Positions 36,483 through 45,874 of a stretch of 64,000 bases of DNA are shown one piece after another. Position numbers and translations under genes: made by a program. Every line of letters starts with the position of its first letter. Position 1 is the first letter of the stretch. This DNA is from Gammaproteobacteria bacterium. Its GTDB lineage: Bacteria; Pseudomonadota; Gammaproteobacteria; Coxiellales; Coxiellaceae. Location: assembly GCA_030429175.1 (NCBI GenBank), contig JAUIDD010000005.1:1-64000 (forward strand), written 5' to 3'. The notes under the pieces were generated by a model. That model did not search any database. It saw only the letters and a list, made by a program, of their open reading frames with translations, and was not told the origin of the DNA.

Positions 36483-37064
36483 TTACAACTTGTAGTTTTC
36501 AGTGGCAAAGTCCCAATTGACCAGTTCCCAAAAGTTTTTGAGGTAGGCGCCACGGTCATTGCGGGTGTCGATATAGTAGGCGTGTTCCCATACATCACAG
36601 GTCAGTAGTGGGGTATGGCCATCACACATTGGGTTGCCAGCATTTGACGTGCTGACAATGCTTAATTTGCCATGCTTGTCTTTGACCAACCAAGCCCAGC
36701 CTGAGCCAAAGGTAGTCATTGCAGTGGTCGTAAATTTTTCTTTAAAATCTTCATACGTACCAAATGTGTCATTCATAGCGGCTGCTAACTTATCAGCAGG
36801 TTCACCGCCGCCTTGTGGTGATAAAGAATTCCAGTAGAAGGTGTGGTTCCAGACTTGAGCCGCATTGTTGAAGATGCCACCATCCGATTCAAGTATGATT
36901 TCTTCAAGACTTTTGCCTTCGAACTTGGTGCCTGGCACGAGTTTGTTGAGGTTGTTAACATATGCTTGATGATGTTTGCCATAGTGGTAATCAAGCGTCT
37001 CAGACGAAATATATGGCGCTAGTGCATCTTTTGCATAAGGTAGTGGTGGTAATTCAAAAGTCAT
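36483..37064 (-). CDS. sodB: Superoxide dismutase, iron type
   Basis: 193 residues from the ATG at 37064 (MTFELPPLPYAKDALAPYIS). Metal ligands are visible: the His in DYHYGKHHQAYV, NHTFYW, and DVWEHAYYID. The FNNAAQVWNHTFYW pattern fits Fe-SOD. It is divergent from a peroxiredoxin gene across 152 bases, a shared oxidative-stress locus, and is followed by dapB. Confidence 0.95.
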   Translation of the reverse strand: MTFELPPLPYAKDALAPYISSETLDYHYGKHHQAYVNNLNKLVPGTKFEGKSLEEIILESDGGIFNNAAQVWNHTFYWNSLSPQGGGEPADKLAAAMNDTFGTYEDFKEKFTTTAMTTFGSGWAWLVKDKHGKLSIVSTSNAGNPMCDGHTPLLTCDVWEHAYYIDTRNDRGAYLKNFWELVNWDFATENYKL

Positions 37065-37216
37065 TGTGCATCTCCTTGGGTTTTGCAATAAGCCATGCAA
37101 GATAGCGTATTTTACGAGGATGCTCAAGCTTGAAAAAATATGGTATGATGCCGGACTTTCCTGCGGAATCATAACTGATTTTGCTGATTTAAAAATAAAC
37201 AATATGGAGCACACAC

Positions 37217-37822
37217 ATGACAGTACTCGTTGGTAGAGAAGCCCCTGATTTTACCGTTCCCGCCGTTTTAGGTAGTGGCGAGATCGTTGATAACTTCAAC
37301 CTAAAAGAAGCGATAAAAAATCGCTATGGCCTCATTTTCTTTTATCCACTCGATTTCACTTTTGTATGTCCATCGGAGTTGATCGCTTTGGATCATGCTA
37401 TGGAAGAATTTAAAAATCGTGATGTTGAAGTAATCGCTGTGTCAATTGACTCTCAATTTACCCATAACGCTTGGCGCAAAACAGCAATTAACCAAGGTGG
37501 TATAGGCCCTGTGAAATATACGCTAGCTGCTGATATGTCACATAATATCTGCCGCAGTTACGGCGTTGAGCATCCTGAAGCGGGTGTGGCTTTTCGTGGT
37601 ACCTTCTTGATCGATAAAAATGGCATCGTACGTTCACAGCTTGTGAATGATTTGCCGCTCGGTCGTAATATGCCAGATCTTCTTCGCACCATTGATGCAC
37701 TACAGTTTTTTGAAGAAAATGGCGAAGTTTGTCCTGCTAATTGGCAGAAAGGTGATGCGGGTATGCAGGCCTCTCCAGAGGGTGTTGCTAAATACCTATC
37801 TGAGCATGCTGAAAAGTTATAA
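37217..37822 (+). CDS. 2-Cys peroxiredoxin (AhpC/TSA family)
   Basis: 201-residue peroxidase: peroxidatic cysteine in DFTFVCPSELIALD (about residue 52) and resolving cysteine in NGEVCPANW (about residue 173), a typical 2-Cys layout. It reduces hydrogen peroxide and alkyl peroxides, with a thioredoxin- or AhpD/F-like donor not found here. An extended -10 (TGGTATGAT) lies near 37141-37149 in the shared intergenic region with sodB; no OxyR site could be recognised with confidence. Confidence 0.93.
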   Translation: MTVLVGREAPDFTVPAVLGSGEIVDNFNLKEAIKNRYGLIFFYPLDFTFVCPSELIALDHAMEEFKNRDVEVIAVSIDSQFTHNAWRKTAINQGGIGPVKYTLAADMSHNICRSYGVEHPEAGVAFRGTFLIDKNGIVRSQLVNDLPLGRNMPDLLRTIDALQFFEENGEVCPANWQKGDAGMQASPEGVAKYLSEHAEKL

Positions 37823-37833
37823 TCTTAAAGGTC

Positions 37834-37857
37834 ACCCCCGCACTCGGTGCGGGGGGT
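37834..37857 (+). terminator. GC-rich stem-loop between convergent genes
   Basis: ACCCCCGCAC pairs with GTGCGGGGGG around a TCG loop. It lies between the convergent peroxiredoxin and rnt genes and probably ends transcription from one side, although the T run is short. Confidence 0.6.
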
Positions 37858-37878
37858 TCATCTGTGTTAGGGTGGACC

Positions 37879-38508
37879 TTAAAGTGGCCTTTCATTAACG
37901 ATCTTGCAAAATAGTTCAGCGGTTTTCTCGGCATCATAGACCGCTGAATGCGCTTCCTCTTTATTGAACTCTATTTTGGCGACTTTAAGTGCTTTAGCGA
38001 GTACGGTTTTGCCGTAAAAGATGCCGCCTAGAGTGGCGGTATCAATACAGGTAAAGGCATGCAATGGAATATCTGTAATGCGGCAACGTTTAGCAGCAGC
38101 AAGGATAAAATTTAAATCGAAATGCGCATTGTGGCCGACTAATACGGCACGCCGGCATTTATTTTCTTTGACAGCTTTTTTAATGAAGGCAAAAAAATCG
38201 ATGAGCGCATCTTGCTCATCTTTAGCGAGACGAAATGGATGGGTATGATCGATTTGATTGATCGCCATCGCTTTCGGGTCGATGACAGCATTTTCGAAGG
38301 GGTTGATATGCCAGAAGTCTTGTTCGGTGGGAACGAGCTGATCCTCGTCATTATAGTTAACCAGTATTGCTGCAATTTCCAGTAAACCATGGCGCTGATG
38401 ATCGACGCCTGTCGTTTCAATGTCGACGACGATAGGTAAAAATCCGTCAAAGCGGTTTTTAATTTTTTTGGTTTTGGGGGAGTATGTTTGCTGTGTTTGT
38501 TCAGTCAT
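37879..38508 (-). CDS. rnt: Ribonuclease T
   Basis: DEDD-family 3' exonuclease trimming tRNA and other small RNAs. 209 residues with PIVVDIETTGVD (first acids), GHNAHFDLNFI and HSAVYDAEKTAEL (last His/Asp), as in E. coli RNase T. Its start overlaps the end of pyrC by 8 bases. Confidence 0.95.
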   Translation of the reverse strand: MTEQTQQTYSPKTKKIKNRFDGFLPIVVDIETTGVDHQRHGLLEIAAILVNYNDEDQLVPTEQDFWHINPFENAVIDPKAMAINQIDHTHPFRLAKDEQDALIDFFAFIKKAVKENKCRRAVLVGHNAHFDLNFILAAAKRCRITDIPLHAFTCIDTATLGGIFYGKTVLAKALKVAKIEFNKEEAHSAVYDAEKTAELFCKIVNERPL

Positions 38509-39538
38509 CTGCTAATTGCCATGCCAAGGTTTGACCTGCGCACAATGGTACCACTGTGTGATCACCAAAGGAAATGGTTTCGGGTATATTCCATGGGCGC
38601 TTTTGTAGTGCAATTTTACTAGTATTGCGTTTTAAGCCATAAAAATCAGCACCATTAAAGCTAGCAAATGCTTCAAACTTGTCAAGCGCATTTTCAGCTT
38701 CAAACACGTCTAAGTACAATGGTAGCGCATTATAAGCAGTATAAATGCCGGCACAACCACAGGCGCTTTGTTTGCTCTTGGTGCTGTGTGGTGCACTATC
38801 GGTACCGAGAAAGAATTTTTTATCGCCGGAAGTGGCAGCCTTAACCAGTGCTAGGCGATCAGATTCGCGTTTAACTACAGGTAAACAATAATGATGTGGC
38901 TTAATGCCGCCTGCTAGCAAATCGTTGCGATTGAGGCGTAAGTGGTGGGCGGTAATTGTTGCCGCCAAATGATCTGGGCCTTGTTGAACAAAATCGACTG
39001 CTTTTTTAGTTGAAATATGCTCGAGCACAATTTTTAATTTGGGAAAGTCATTGAGCAATTGCGTGAGTACTGCTTCGATAAAGATTGGCTCACGATCAAA
39101 GATATCGATCTCAGAGTTAGGCATCTCACCATGGATCAACAGTGGTAGTTGATGCTGTTCCATCGCTTTAAATGCGGGATAACAATCTTGAATTGTTGCC
39201 ACACCAAACTGTGCATTGGTGGTAGCACCTTTGGGATAGAGTTTTGCGGCATAAATAAAATCGCATGCGGCTGCTGCTTTAATGTTGTCAGCGGTGAGTT
39301 TATCGTTTAAGTAAAGCGTCATTAAAGGTGTGAAAGACATTTCAGTGGGTATATGTTTTAAGATGCGCTGATGATATTCTGAGGCATCTTTAAGCGTCAA
39401 AACGGGTGGATTTAAATTGGGCATTACAATCGCGCGATCAAAAAAGCGCGCTGTATCTATCACCGTTCGGGTAAGTGCTGCACCATCTCGTAGATGTGTA
39501 TGCCAGTCATCTGGGGTGGTGATTGTTAATTTTTGCAT
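38501..39538 (-). CDS. pyrC: Dihydroorotase
   Basis: Cyclises carbamoyl-aspartate to dihydroorotate in pyrimidine synthesis. 345 residues from the ATG at 39538 (MQKLTITTPDDWHTHLRDG). Zinc ligands are visible: DWHTHLRDG, the carboxylated lysine in YAAKLYPKGATTN, LLIHGE, LEHIS and FLGTDSAPH. This is the class II, PyrC-type enzyme. It is followed by rnt with an 8-base overlap. Confidence 0.96.
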   Translation of the reverse strand: MQKLTITTPDDWHTHLRDGAALTRTVIDTARFFDRAIVMPNLNPPVLTLKDASEYHQRILKHIPTEMSFTPLMTLYLNDKLTADNIKAAAACDFIYAAKLYPKGATTNAQFGVATIQDCYPAFKAMEQHQLPLLIHGEMPNSEIDIFDREPIFIEAVLTQLLNDFPKLKIVLEHISTKKAVDFVQQGPDHLAATITAHHLRLNRNDLLAGGIKPHHYCLPVVKRESDRLALVKAATSGDKKFFLGTDSAPHSTKSKQSACGCAGIYTAYNALPLYLDVFEAENALDKFEAFASFNGADFYGLKRNTSKIALQKRPWNIPETISFGDHTVVPLCAGQTLAWQLADD

Positions 39539-39630
39539 AAAAGTTAAGACCTGTTTTAGAGGAGTGGTAAATACTAGCTTTAATGGTGTATAGTGTGCAA
39601 CTTCAAATTTCATATGTGAGGAGTTACACT

Positions 39631-41151
39631 TTGAAAACCCTATTTAAATTGAGTATTATTTCGGCAAGCTTAATAACATTATCAGCGCAAGCAGCCCCTA
39701 CCAACGCAGAGCTACAAAAAGAAATTCAGCAGCTCAAGCGAAATGACTATCGACTACAGGCACAAGTGAAATCACTTAAGTCAAAGCGGACACTAAAGAA
39801 ACAGGTGAAAAGTGTAAAGCCTCATTATGTAGAGCCTCATCGGGTTGTGCGTAATGCTAAGATCCCCGTGTCGCTGATAGCAGCGCGACAGTCGGCCCCC
39901 ATATTATCTGGTCGTTTTAGTCATGCAGTTGCTGTAAGTACTGATCCATTTGTTAAAGGTCTTGATATTGGTAATCCAGAAAACACGTTGGATGAGCAAA
40001 GTAAGATTAACCTATCACTGACTTTGTTAAGACAGCGTGATGATATGATGCGCTATCTCGCTAAAAAACATGAGTCGCTCTATCGTCCAGCAATTGAGCT
40101 TGGTGGAGCTTTAGAAGGTGAGCTTTTTAGCAGTAGTGGCTTTAATACGGGTGAAAACCCAGATGGTATCAACTTGTCGAAAGCCGAAATTGATATGGCG
40201 GCGGCTTTAGGTCCATGGGTTGGTGGTTTTATGTCACTAAATTACAATGATACGCCGATTTCAGGGGGTAATCGTTCACCTAAAAGTACAATATATTTAG
40301 ATCAAGGTTTTGTAACAGTTGGTAATTTAAATGCATTCCCTGTTTATTTCACCATTGGTGAATTGTATGTGCCATTTGGTCGTTATAGTGGATTACAGAT
40401 AACAACTGCACTGACTCAATCATTGGCGCGTACACGCTCACCTGCTGCAGTCTTAGGTTTTGCTGAAGGTGGTTTATATGGTTCGCTATATGGTTATAGT
40501 GGTACGCAAACGAGTGGCCACAATCTTGTATTTAAGCAAGGTGGTATTGATTTAGGTTATCACTATAATTTTGCGGGCGCGCCTGAGAACTATATTGATG
40601 GCTCTGTCGATTTTTTCACTAACATCGCAGATTCACAAGGTTTACAAGATACTGAAGGTGAAAATGATCAATTCCTCGGTTTTGCTGAAGTTACCGATGG
40701 TAATGCGCTTGCACATCGTGTGCCAGCAGTTGATGCAGCCTTAAAAATAGGTTATGGCCCGTGGTGGGGTCTTGCTGAGTTTGTTTCTGCTACTAGAAGT
40801 TTTAATAGTACTGACTTATCTTATGGTGGTACAGGCGCGACGTTATCAGGTGCCACACCAAAAGCGGCACACCTTGAAGTTAACTATACTGTGCACGTCA
40901 AAAATAGACCGCTTACCTTTGGTGCAGTTTATGGCCGTACATGGGAAGCGCTTGCAGCTAATCTGCCGAAGGTGAGTTACACGGCAGATGTGCAGACATC
41001 AATATGGCCTTATACGCTAGAGACATTTGAGTATCGTCATGATGTTGACTATGGTGCAGATAAATCAGGCGCTGGAACAGGTTCTACTGCATTAGCAGGA
41101 ACTGGAAAGACACGTAACATTTACATTGCGCGTTTAGGTATTTACTTCTAG
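39631..41151 (+). CDS. lbtU: LbtU-family siderophore porin
   Basis: Outer-membrane protein of the Legionella LbtU type, which imports the siderophore legiobactin. The TTG start at 39631 follows GAGGAG at the right distance and gives a clean signal peptide (MKTLFKLSIISASLITLSAQ, then AAP). A short coiled coil (about 25-50) and a basic linker precede a barrel of about 400 residues with repeated strands and a C-terminal IARLGIYF. No legiobactin synthesis genes are nearby, and no clear Fur box was found upstream. Confidence 0.85.
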   Translation: MKTLFKLSIISASLITLSAQAAPTNAELQKEIQQLKRNDYRLQAQVKSLKSKRTLKKQVKSVKPHYVEPHRVVRNAKIPVSLIAARQSAPILSGRFSHAVAVSTDPFVKGLDIGNPENTLDEQSKINLSLTLLRQRDDMMRYLAKKHESLYRPAIELGGALEGELFSSSGFNTGENPDGINLSKAEIDMAAALGPWVGGFMSLNYNDTPISGGNRSPKSTIYLDQGFVTVGNLNAFPVYFTIGELYVPFGRYSGLQITTALTQSLARTRSPAAVLGFAEGGLYGSLYGYSGTQTSGHNLVFKQGGIDLGYHYNFAGAPENYIDGSVDFFTNIADSQGLQDTEGENDQFLGFAEVTDGNALAHRVPAVDAALKIGYGPWWGLAEFVSATRSFNSTDLSYGGTGATLSGATPKAAHLEVNYTVHVKNRPLTFGAVYGRTWEALAANLPKVSYTADVQTSIWPYTLETFEYRHDVDYGADKSGAGTGSTALAGTGKTRNIYIARLGIYF

Positions 41152-41583
41152 TTTCTTTAGCTTGGTGAGGTAGGCTTTATCATTTGGCACTTGCTGCAAC
41201 TGCTGTGCCTCCCAGATGACCTCCGCCATTACTTCCATTAGTCTGTGTTGGGCTTGGTGATCATCACCAAGCCTTTTTTGTAATGATTGATAGATCTCGC
41301 GGATGCCAGTCGGCCGGTTGGTGGAGAGTTGTTCAATCACGCCAAGGTGGAGGCTTAAATGTAGAAATGGGTTGTTATCGGTGGTGTAGTCTTTATCAAG
41401 GGTATTAGGGTCTTCGAGTAGGGTTTGGTATTCTGGATGTATATATAGAGTATCCAAAACTTGGATTTCAAACGGCGATAGCAGCTCCTGGTCTTGGCGC
41501 TTGTGCCAGATATCTATAAATTGCTGACGCATTTGACGACGTTCTTCAGACATGGGGCCGGAGTATACGCCGAGTCTGTTCAC
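41134..41583 (-). CDS. DUF1841 family protein
   Basis: A 149-residue soluble protein matching the DUF1841 family (NPFLHLSLHLGVIEQLSTNR and the RPTGIREIYQSL region). The function is unknown; the family is widespread in gamma- and betaproteobacteria. The start may be the internal ATG 30 bases later. Its 3' end overlaps that of lbtU by 18 bases, convergently. Confidence 0.85.
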   Translation of the reverse strand: MNRLGVYSGPMSEERRQMRQQFIDIWHKRQDQELLSPFEIQVLDTLYIHPEYQTLLEDPNTLDKDYTTDNNPFLHLSLHLGVIEQLSTNRPTGIREIYQSLQKRLGDDHQAQHRLMEVMAEVIWEAQQLQQVPNDKAYLTKLKKLEVNT

Positions 41584-41751
41584 TTAGCAACCCGTTGATT
41601 TTTAATTAAGGATAAAATAGTCTGTCAAATGGAATGTACAGGATAATATATAACCTATTGAAATATATATTAAAAAAAATTTACCGAAAACAGGAAAAAA
41701 CTAATTTTATTGGCTATACTCTAAACACTACTTGACAATAGGAGAGTGATA

Positions 41752-41955
41752 ATGAGAAAAAGTAGCATAGTAGACCATGTAGCTAACTTCTTGGTCTTTT
41801 TTGGTGCCATTAACTGGGGTTTAGTTGCAATATTTGGTTTTAACCTTATTGTGTCTATTTTCCATTTAAGCACATTTGTTAATCTGATCTACATTTTGAT
41901 TGCGTTTTCTGCAATTTACTGTGCGATCAAATACTATCGAGATCATGCGAAGTAA
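41752..41955 (+). CDS. DUF378 membrane protein
   Basis: A 67-residue protein with two membrane helices and the family motif FGAINWGLVAIFGFNLI. Function unknown. The ATG at 41752 follows GGAGAG. It is monocistronic and has its own terminator. Confidence 0.85.
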   Translation: MRKSSIVDHVANFLVFFGAINWGLVAIFGFNLIVSIFHLSTFVNLIYILIAFSAIYCAIKYYRDHAK

Positions 41956-41977
41956 CCCTTCTTTGGTATCGATATTA

Positions 41978-42003
41978 AAGACGGCGCTTTGGCGTCGTTT
42001 TTT
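41978..42003 (+). terminator. Rho-independent terminator
   Basis: AAAGACGGCG and the CGTCGTTTTTT segment pair around CTTTGG, ending in a T run, just after the DUF378 gene. Confidence 0.8.
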
Positions 42004-42110
42004 GTGGTCTAGGGGCAGTTGTCAACCGGCCTTAGTAAAAAACCCCGTATTGACCCCATTAATTGAAATGCTTACCATCTTTGAGGATGTTCAATTAATA
42101 AGGGTTCATT

Positions 42111-43079
42111 ATGAGAGAAATAGAGCAAAAGCCACTAGTAAAAGTTGCTATAATAGGGCCACATCAGTCAGGTATCACTAGCTATATTAAAGCTATCAAA
42201 AATAAAAATCATTGTTATAACGGTAAGTATGAACCGAGTTTCTCTATTAATTTTCAAATGCTCGAATTTGAAAATTTGGATATGCAGCTGTTTGATTTAC
42301 CTGAAGACAAAGCTTATCGTCCATTAGTAACAGAAAGCTATCTTAAAATATCCCAACGCTTAGTATTGCTATTGGATGTATCAAAGCAGCTTGATGATAT
42401 GCAAAAATGGTTGACTTTAAATAAAGCTAAAATCAGTAGATGCTATAGTGTCGACCAGCCGATTTTAGTGTTACTGAATAAAATAGATGTGACAGATGTG
42501 ATTCCCATGCAGAAAATAGAAGCGCTATTGGTAAGCACGTTTCCATTATTTAATATCACAGTGATGTATTGCTCGGTATATAATGGTTTTGGTATTAAAG
42601 CATCTAAAGAGCGACTGGTATCATCAGCGCAAGCAGTGAGTAAAGGGATGGCCCGGACTAAAAAATCTAAAACTAAATACAGTTTAACCCGTGTAGAATG
42701 TATTGCACTTTTTATAAAACGTTTGAAAACACATCAACAAAAGTTACAAGATGAGCTGCAAGAGCGTGAGGCTTTTTGGCTGTATCGATGGTTCTCTCGT
42801 GATAATAAAGATATAAAGCTACTATGTATTAGAACATTGCTCAATCAGCTTGAGTCTCAAGCGTCACCATCGGATAAGTTTCATAGTTTAATCGATTTAG
42901 ATAAGACTATTGATACAGTTGCACAAGAGGTGGGTGTGGATCGATGGCGTTTGGCGAATGCAGGTTTTTTTTCAAATCGATTTGCTCACAACATTAAAAA
43001 ATCACGTCAAGAATGGCATCAAAGAGTGTCAGTAGATGTAGTGGCGCCTGTGTTTGAATTGCCAACAGCGCCATTTTAA
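42111..43079 (+). CDS. Ras/Rab-like GTPase-fold protein with degenerate P-loop
   Basis: A 322-residue protein. Residues about 10-170 follow the Ras fold in order: strand 1 and a P-loop-like VAIIGPHQSGITSYI, switch-I-like YEPSFSINF, the Walker-B/G3 position MQLFDLPED, and the guanine-specificity motif VLLNKIDVTD, then SV/SA-like G5 YCSVYNGFG. The invariant P-loop lysine (GxxxxGKS/T) is isoleucine and the G3 glycine is glutamate, so it probably does not hydrolyse GTP normally. The C-terminal about 150 residues are helical. A eukaryote-like small-GTPase mimic or decoy is a reasonable guess for a host-associated bacterium; this is inference. Confidence 0.75.
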   Translation: MREIEQKPLVKVAIIGPHQSGITSYIKAIKNKNHCYNGKYEPSFSINFQMLEFENLDMQLFDLPEDKAYRPLVTESYLKISQRLVLLLDVSKQLDDMQKWLTLNKAKISRCYSVDQPILVLLNKIDVTDVIPMQKIEALLVSTFPLFNITVMYCSVYNGFGIKASKERLVSSAQAVSKGMARTKKSKTKYSLTRVECIALFIKRLKTHQQKLQDELQEREAFWLYRWFSRDNKDIKLLCIRTLLNQLESQASPSDKFHSLIDLDKTIDTVAQEVGVDRWRLANAGFFSNRFAHNIKKSRQEWHQRVSVDVVAPVFELPTAPF

Positions 43080-43714
43080 GCTGTTTTTTTATTGTATTCA
43101 CATAAATCATAGATTGGGCACTTGTTGCATTGTGGGTTACGAGCAGTGCAGATATAGCGGCCATGCAAGATCAGCCAGTGATGCGCGTCTTGTTGAAAAT
43201 TTTTTGGGACAAACTTTAAAAGTTTTTTTTCTACGATCAGTGGTGTTTTACCGGGGGCGATTTTGGTGCGATTAGATACGCGAAAGATATGTGTATCGAC
43301 TGCAATAGTGGGTTCACCAAATGCAGTATTTAAAACGACGTTAGCCGTTTTACGTCCAACACCAGGTAATGCCTCGAGTGCTTTACGATCATGTGGTACT
43401 TTTGAAGCATGCAACTCGATCAATTGGGTGCAAGTTTTGATGATGTTTTTTGCCTTGGTGTTATAGAGCCCAATTGTTTGAATATATTTTTTAAGTTTGG
43501 TCTCACCTAGTTGGGTTATTTTTTCAGGGGTATTGGCAACTTTATATAATTTTTCTGTCGCTTTATTAACGCTAATATCCGTTGCTTGCGCTGATAAGAT
43601 TACAGATATAAGCAATTCAAATTCGCTATTATAAATGAGCTCGGTCGTTGGCTTTTGATTTGCTTTACGAAAGCGCTCAAAAATTTGGCTGCGTTTAGTC
43701 TGATTCATGCACAA
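43076..43714 (-). CDS. nth: Endonuclease III
   Basis: DNA glycosylase/AP lyase for oxidised pyrimidines. 212 residues with the helix-hairpin-helix LEALPGVGRKTANVVL (catalytic lysine), the catalytic Asp in AVDTHIFRVSNR and a C-terminal 4Fe-4S set (C-x6-C-x2-C-x5-C, in CTARNPQCNKCPIYDLC). It overlaps the convergent GTPase-like gene by 4 bases. Downstream of the ferredoxin and metG genes, as in several gammaproteobacteria where rnfB and nth are neighbours. Confidence 0.96.
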   Translation of the reverse strand: MCMNQTKRSQIFERFRKANQKPTTELIYNSEFELLISVILSAQATDISVNKATEKLYKVANTPEKITQLGETKLKKYIQTIGLYNTKAKNIIKTCTQLIELHASKVPHDRKALEALPGVGRKTANVVLNTAFGEPTIAVDTHIFRVSNRTKIAPGKTPLIVEKKLLKFVPKNFQQDAHHWLILHGRYICTARNPQCNKCPIYDLCEYNKKTA

Positions 43715-43790
43715 ATTGTAGTTGTCTTTGTCAGTAGGCGCAAGTATCCTGCTTCATTTTTGAATAGGAATATATTTTATAAGCAAGATG

Positions 43791-44183
43791 TTAAGATTTT
43801 TGCTGGCGTTTCAATGCAGCTTTAATATATTGTTTACGTGCATCAATAGAGTCGAGTTTATCGTGTAGCGCTGTTTCAGTTTGTTTGTGTTTGTTACACG
43901 CTATACGTTGGTTATGTTTTTCGAAGCGTTGTGTCCAAGTTTGATGTTGTGCGGGCGTATGTGGTGCAGTGGGCCGTATTTCGATACAATCAACAGGGCA
44001 GGTCGGTACACATAATTCACAGCCAGTACAAACATCAGTGATCACGGTATGCATCATTTTAGCCCCACCTAGAATGGCATCAGTCGGACAGTCAGGCAAA
44101 CACTTGGTGCAACCAATACATTCGTCTTCACGAATAAATGCTGTCATTGCAGGCTTATTGATGTCCCAAGGGGGTTGTTTCAT
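43791..44183 (-). CDS. RnfB-like 2x[4Fe-4S] ferredoxin, short form
   Basis: A 130-residue protein with two ferredoxin cysteine clusters ([12 protein letters not shown] and [12 protein letters not shown]), matching the C-terminal ferredoxin half of RnfB. The membrane anchor and the N-terminal iron-sulfur domain of full RnfB are absent, and no rnfA, C, D, G or E genes are nearby, so it is probably a stand-alone electron carrier. The position next to nth follows the rnf-nth neighbourhood. It overlaps metG by 4 bases. Confidence 0.82.
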   Translation of the reverse strand: MKQPPWDINKPAMTAFIREDECIGCTKCLPDCPTDAILGGAKMMHTVITDVCTGCELCVPTCPVDCIEIRPTAPHTPAQHQTWTQRFEKHNQRIACNKHKQTETALHDKLDSIDARKQYIKAALKRQQKS

Positions 44184-45811
44184 GTGAGTTTACTCAAGTC
44201 GTCTTCGGTGATGCGATTTAGTAGTGGTTTAAATTTATTAATTTTATGATTGAGTAATGCGTCACTGCGACTAGCCCAAGTCATAGGTTCAATATTTAAA
44301 AAGGCTTCTACCTGCTGCACCATGTTGGGCAGAATCGGTTTTAGGTAAGTTGATAACAGTTTAAATAAGTTTAATGCTTGAGTGCAAACTGGTTGTACTT
44401 GCGCTAATTGCGCGTCGTCTTTAGCCATTACCCATGGTTTATGTTGATCGACATACTGATTGGCTTTGTCTGCTAGTGCCATAATCATGCGCACGGCTTG
44501 ACTGTAATTGCGCGCTTCAAGCAGCGTGGCAATTGTCTCACCTTCTGCAACAAAGTTATCAAACAGTGCTTGATCATCAAGTGCGTTAGCAAGCATGCCA
44601 CCAAACTTCTTAGTAATAAAGCCAGCACTACGACTCGCTAAATTAATATATTTGCCAACCAGATCAGAATTAACGCGTTGCATAAAATCCTGGAGATTTA
44701 GATCGATATCTTCGACTTTGTTATTGAGTTTAGCGGCAAAGTAATAACGTAAGCACTCTGGGTTTAGTGCATCTGCAAAAGTTTTTGCGGTGATAAATGT
44801 GCCGCGTGACTTCGACATTTTCTCACCATTAATTGTGAGATAGCCGTGTACAAAGATATTACTTGGTAAGCGATAATTTGCACCATCTAACATCGCTGGC
44901 CAAAATAATGCATGGAAATACATGATATCTTTGCCGATAAAATGATGAACTTCGGCGGTGCTATCTTTACTCCAGTAAGTTTCTAGTGTGTCTGTTTGTG
45001 TTTGGTCGAGTAAGTTTTTAAGGCTAGCCATATAGCCGATGGGCGCATCTAACCATACATAAAAATATTTATCTTTGGTGTCAGGAATTTTAAAGCCGAA
45101 GTATGGTGCATCACGTGAAATGTCCCACGGTCTTAATTCGCCTTCAAACCATTCACGTAATTTATTCGCTACTTGTGGTTGGAGGCTGCCTGAATTCAGC
45201 CATTTTTGCAGTAATTCAGTATGGTGTTCGGTGTGGAAAAAGTAATGCTCGGAATCTTTTTCGATGGGTGTCGCACCACTGAGCGCCGATTTTGCGTCGA
45301 TTAAATCGGTGGCATTGTAAGTGGTCCCGCAGACTTCACAGTTATCGCCATATTGATTTTCAGCGCGGCATTTAGGGCAGGTGCCTTTGATATAGCGATC
45401 GGCTAAAAATAAATTTTTCTCTGGATCATACATTTGGGTAATAGTTTTAGTGCTGATATCCCCGCGTTCTTTAAGTTTTTTGTAAATGTCACAAACGAGC
45501 ACTTCATTTTCTCTAGCATGTGAGGTATAGAAATTATCAAACTCAACTAGGAAGGTTTTAAAGTCAGCCATGTGGTCTGCGCGAATGTGTTCAACCAACG
45601 CCTCAGGCGTAACATCTTGATTTTCAGCGGCAATCATAATCGCTGTACCATGCGCATCGCTACCGGAAATAAACACACAATCATTGCCTATCATCCTTTG
45701 AAAACGCGCCCAAATGTCCGCTTGTATCGCTTCGACCAGATGACCAAGGTGAATGAGTCCGTTGGCATAAGGTAGGGCGATAGTCATTAATATTTTTCTG
45801 GTTGTGCTCAT
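44180..45811 (-). CDS. metG: Methionyl-tRNA synthetase
   Basis: 543 residues with the HIGH-type motif [18 protein letters not shown], the zinc knuckle [18 protein letters not shown], and KMSKSRGTF. The C-terminal tRNA-binding (EMAP-like) extension of the E. coli enzyme is absent, as in the monomeric short forms. Divergent from mrp, and followed by the ferredoxin gene with a 4-base overlap. Confidence 0.96.
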   Translation of the reverse strand: MSTTRKILMTIALPYANGLIHLGHLVEAIQADIWARFQRMIGNDCVFISGSDAHGTAIMIAAENQDVTPEALVEHIRADHMADFKTFLVEFDNFYTSHARENEVLVCDIYKKLKERGDISTKTITQMYDPEKNLFLADRYIKGTCPKCRAENQYGDNCEVCGTTYNATDLIDAKSALSGATPIEKDSEHYFFHTEHHTELLQKWLNSGSLQPQVANKLREWFEGELRPWDISRDAPYFGFKIPDTKDKYFYVWLDAPIGYMASLKNLLDQTQTDTLETYWSKDSTAEVHHFIGKDIMYFHALFWPAMLDGANYRLPSNIFVHGYLTINGEKMSKSRGTFITAKTFADALNPECLRYYFAAKLNNKVEDIDLNLQDFMQRVNSDLVGKYINLASRSAGFITKKFGGMLANALDDQALFDNFVAEGETIATLLEARNYSQAVRMIMALADKANQYVDQHKPWVMAKDDAQLAQVQPVCTQALNLFKLLSTYLKPILPNMVQQVEAFLNIEPMTWASRSDALLNHKINKFKPLLNRITEDDLSKLT

Positions 45812-45874
45812 AATATACACCCTATAAAGAAACGACCATTGTATATTTTTTTTAAAGCTTTTAGAATAGCGCGC

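Noticed and set aside
39539-39630. Fur box before lbtU
   Set aside because: No stretch resembles the GATAATGAT-type consensus closely enough to report.
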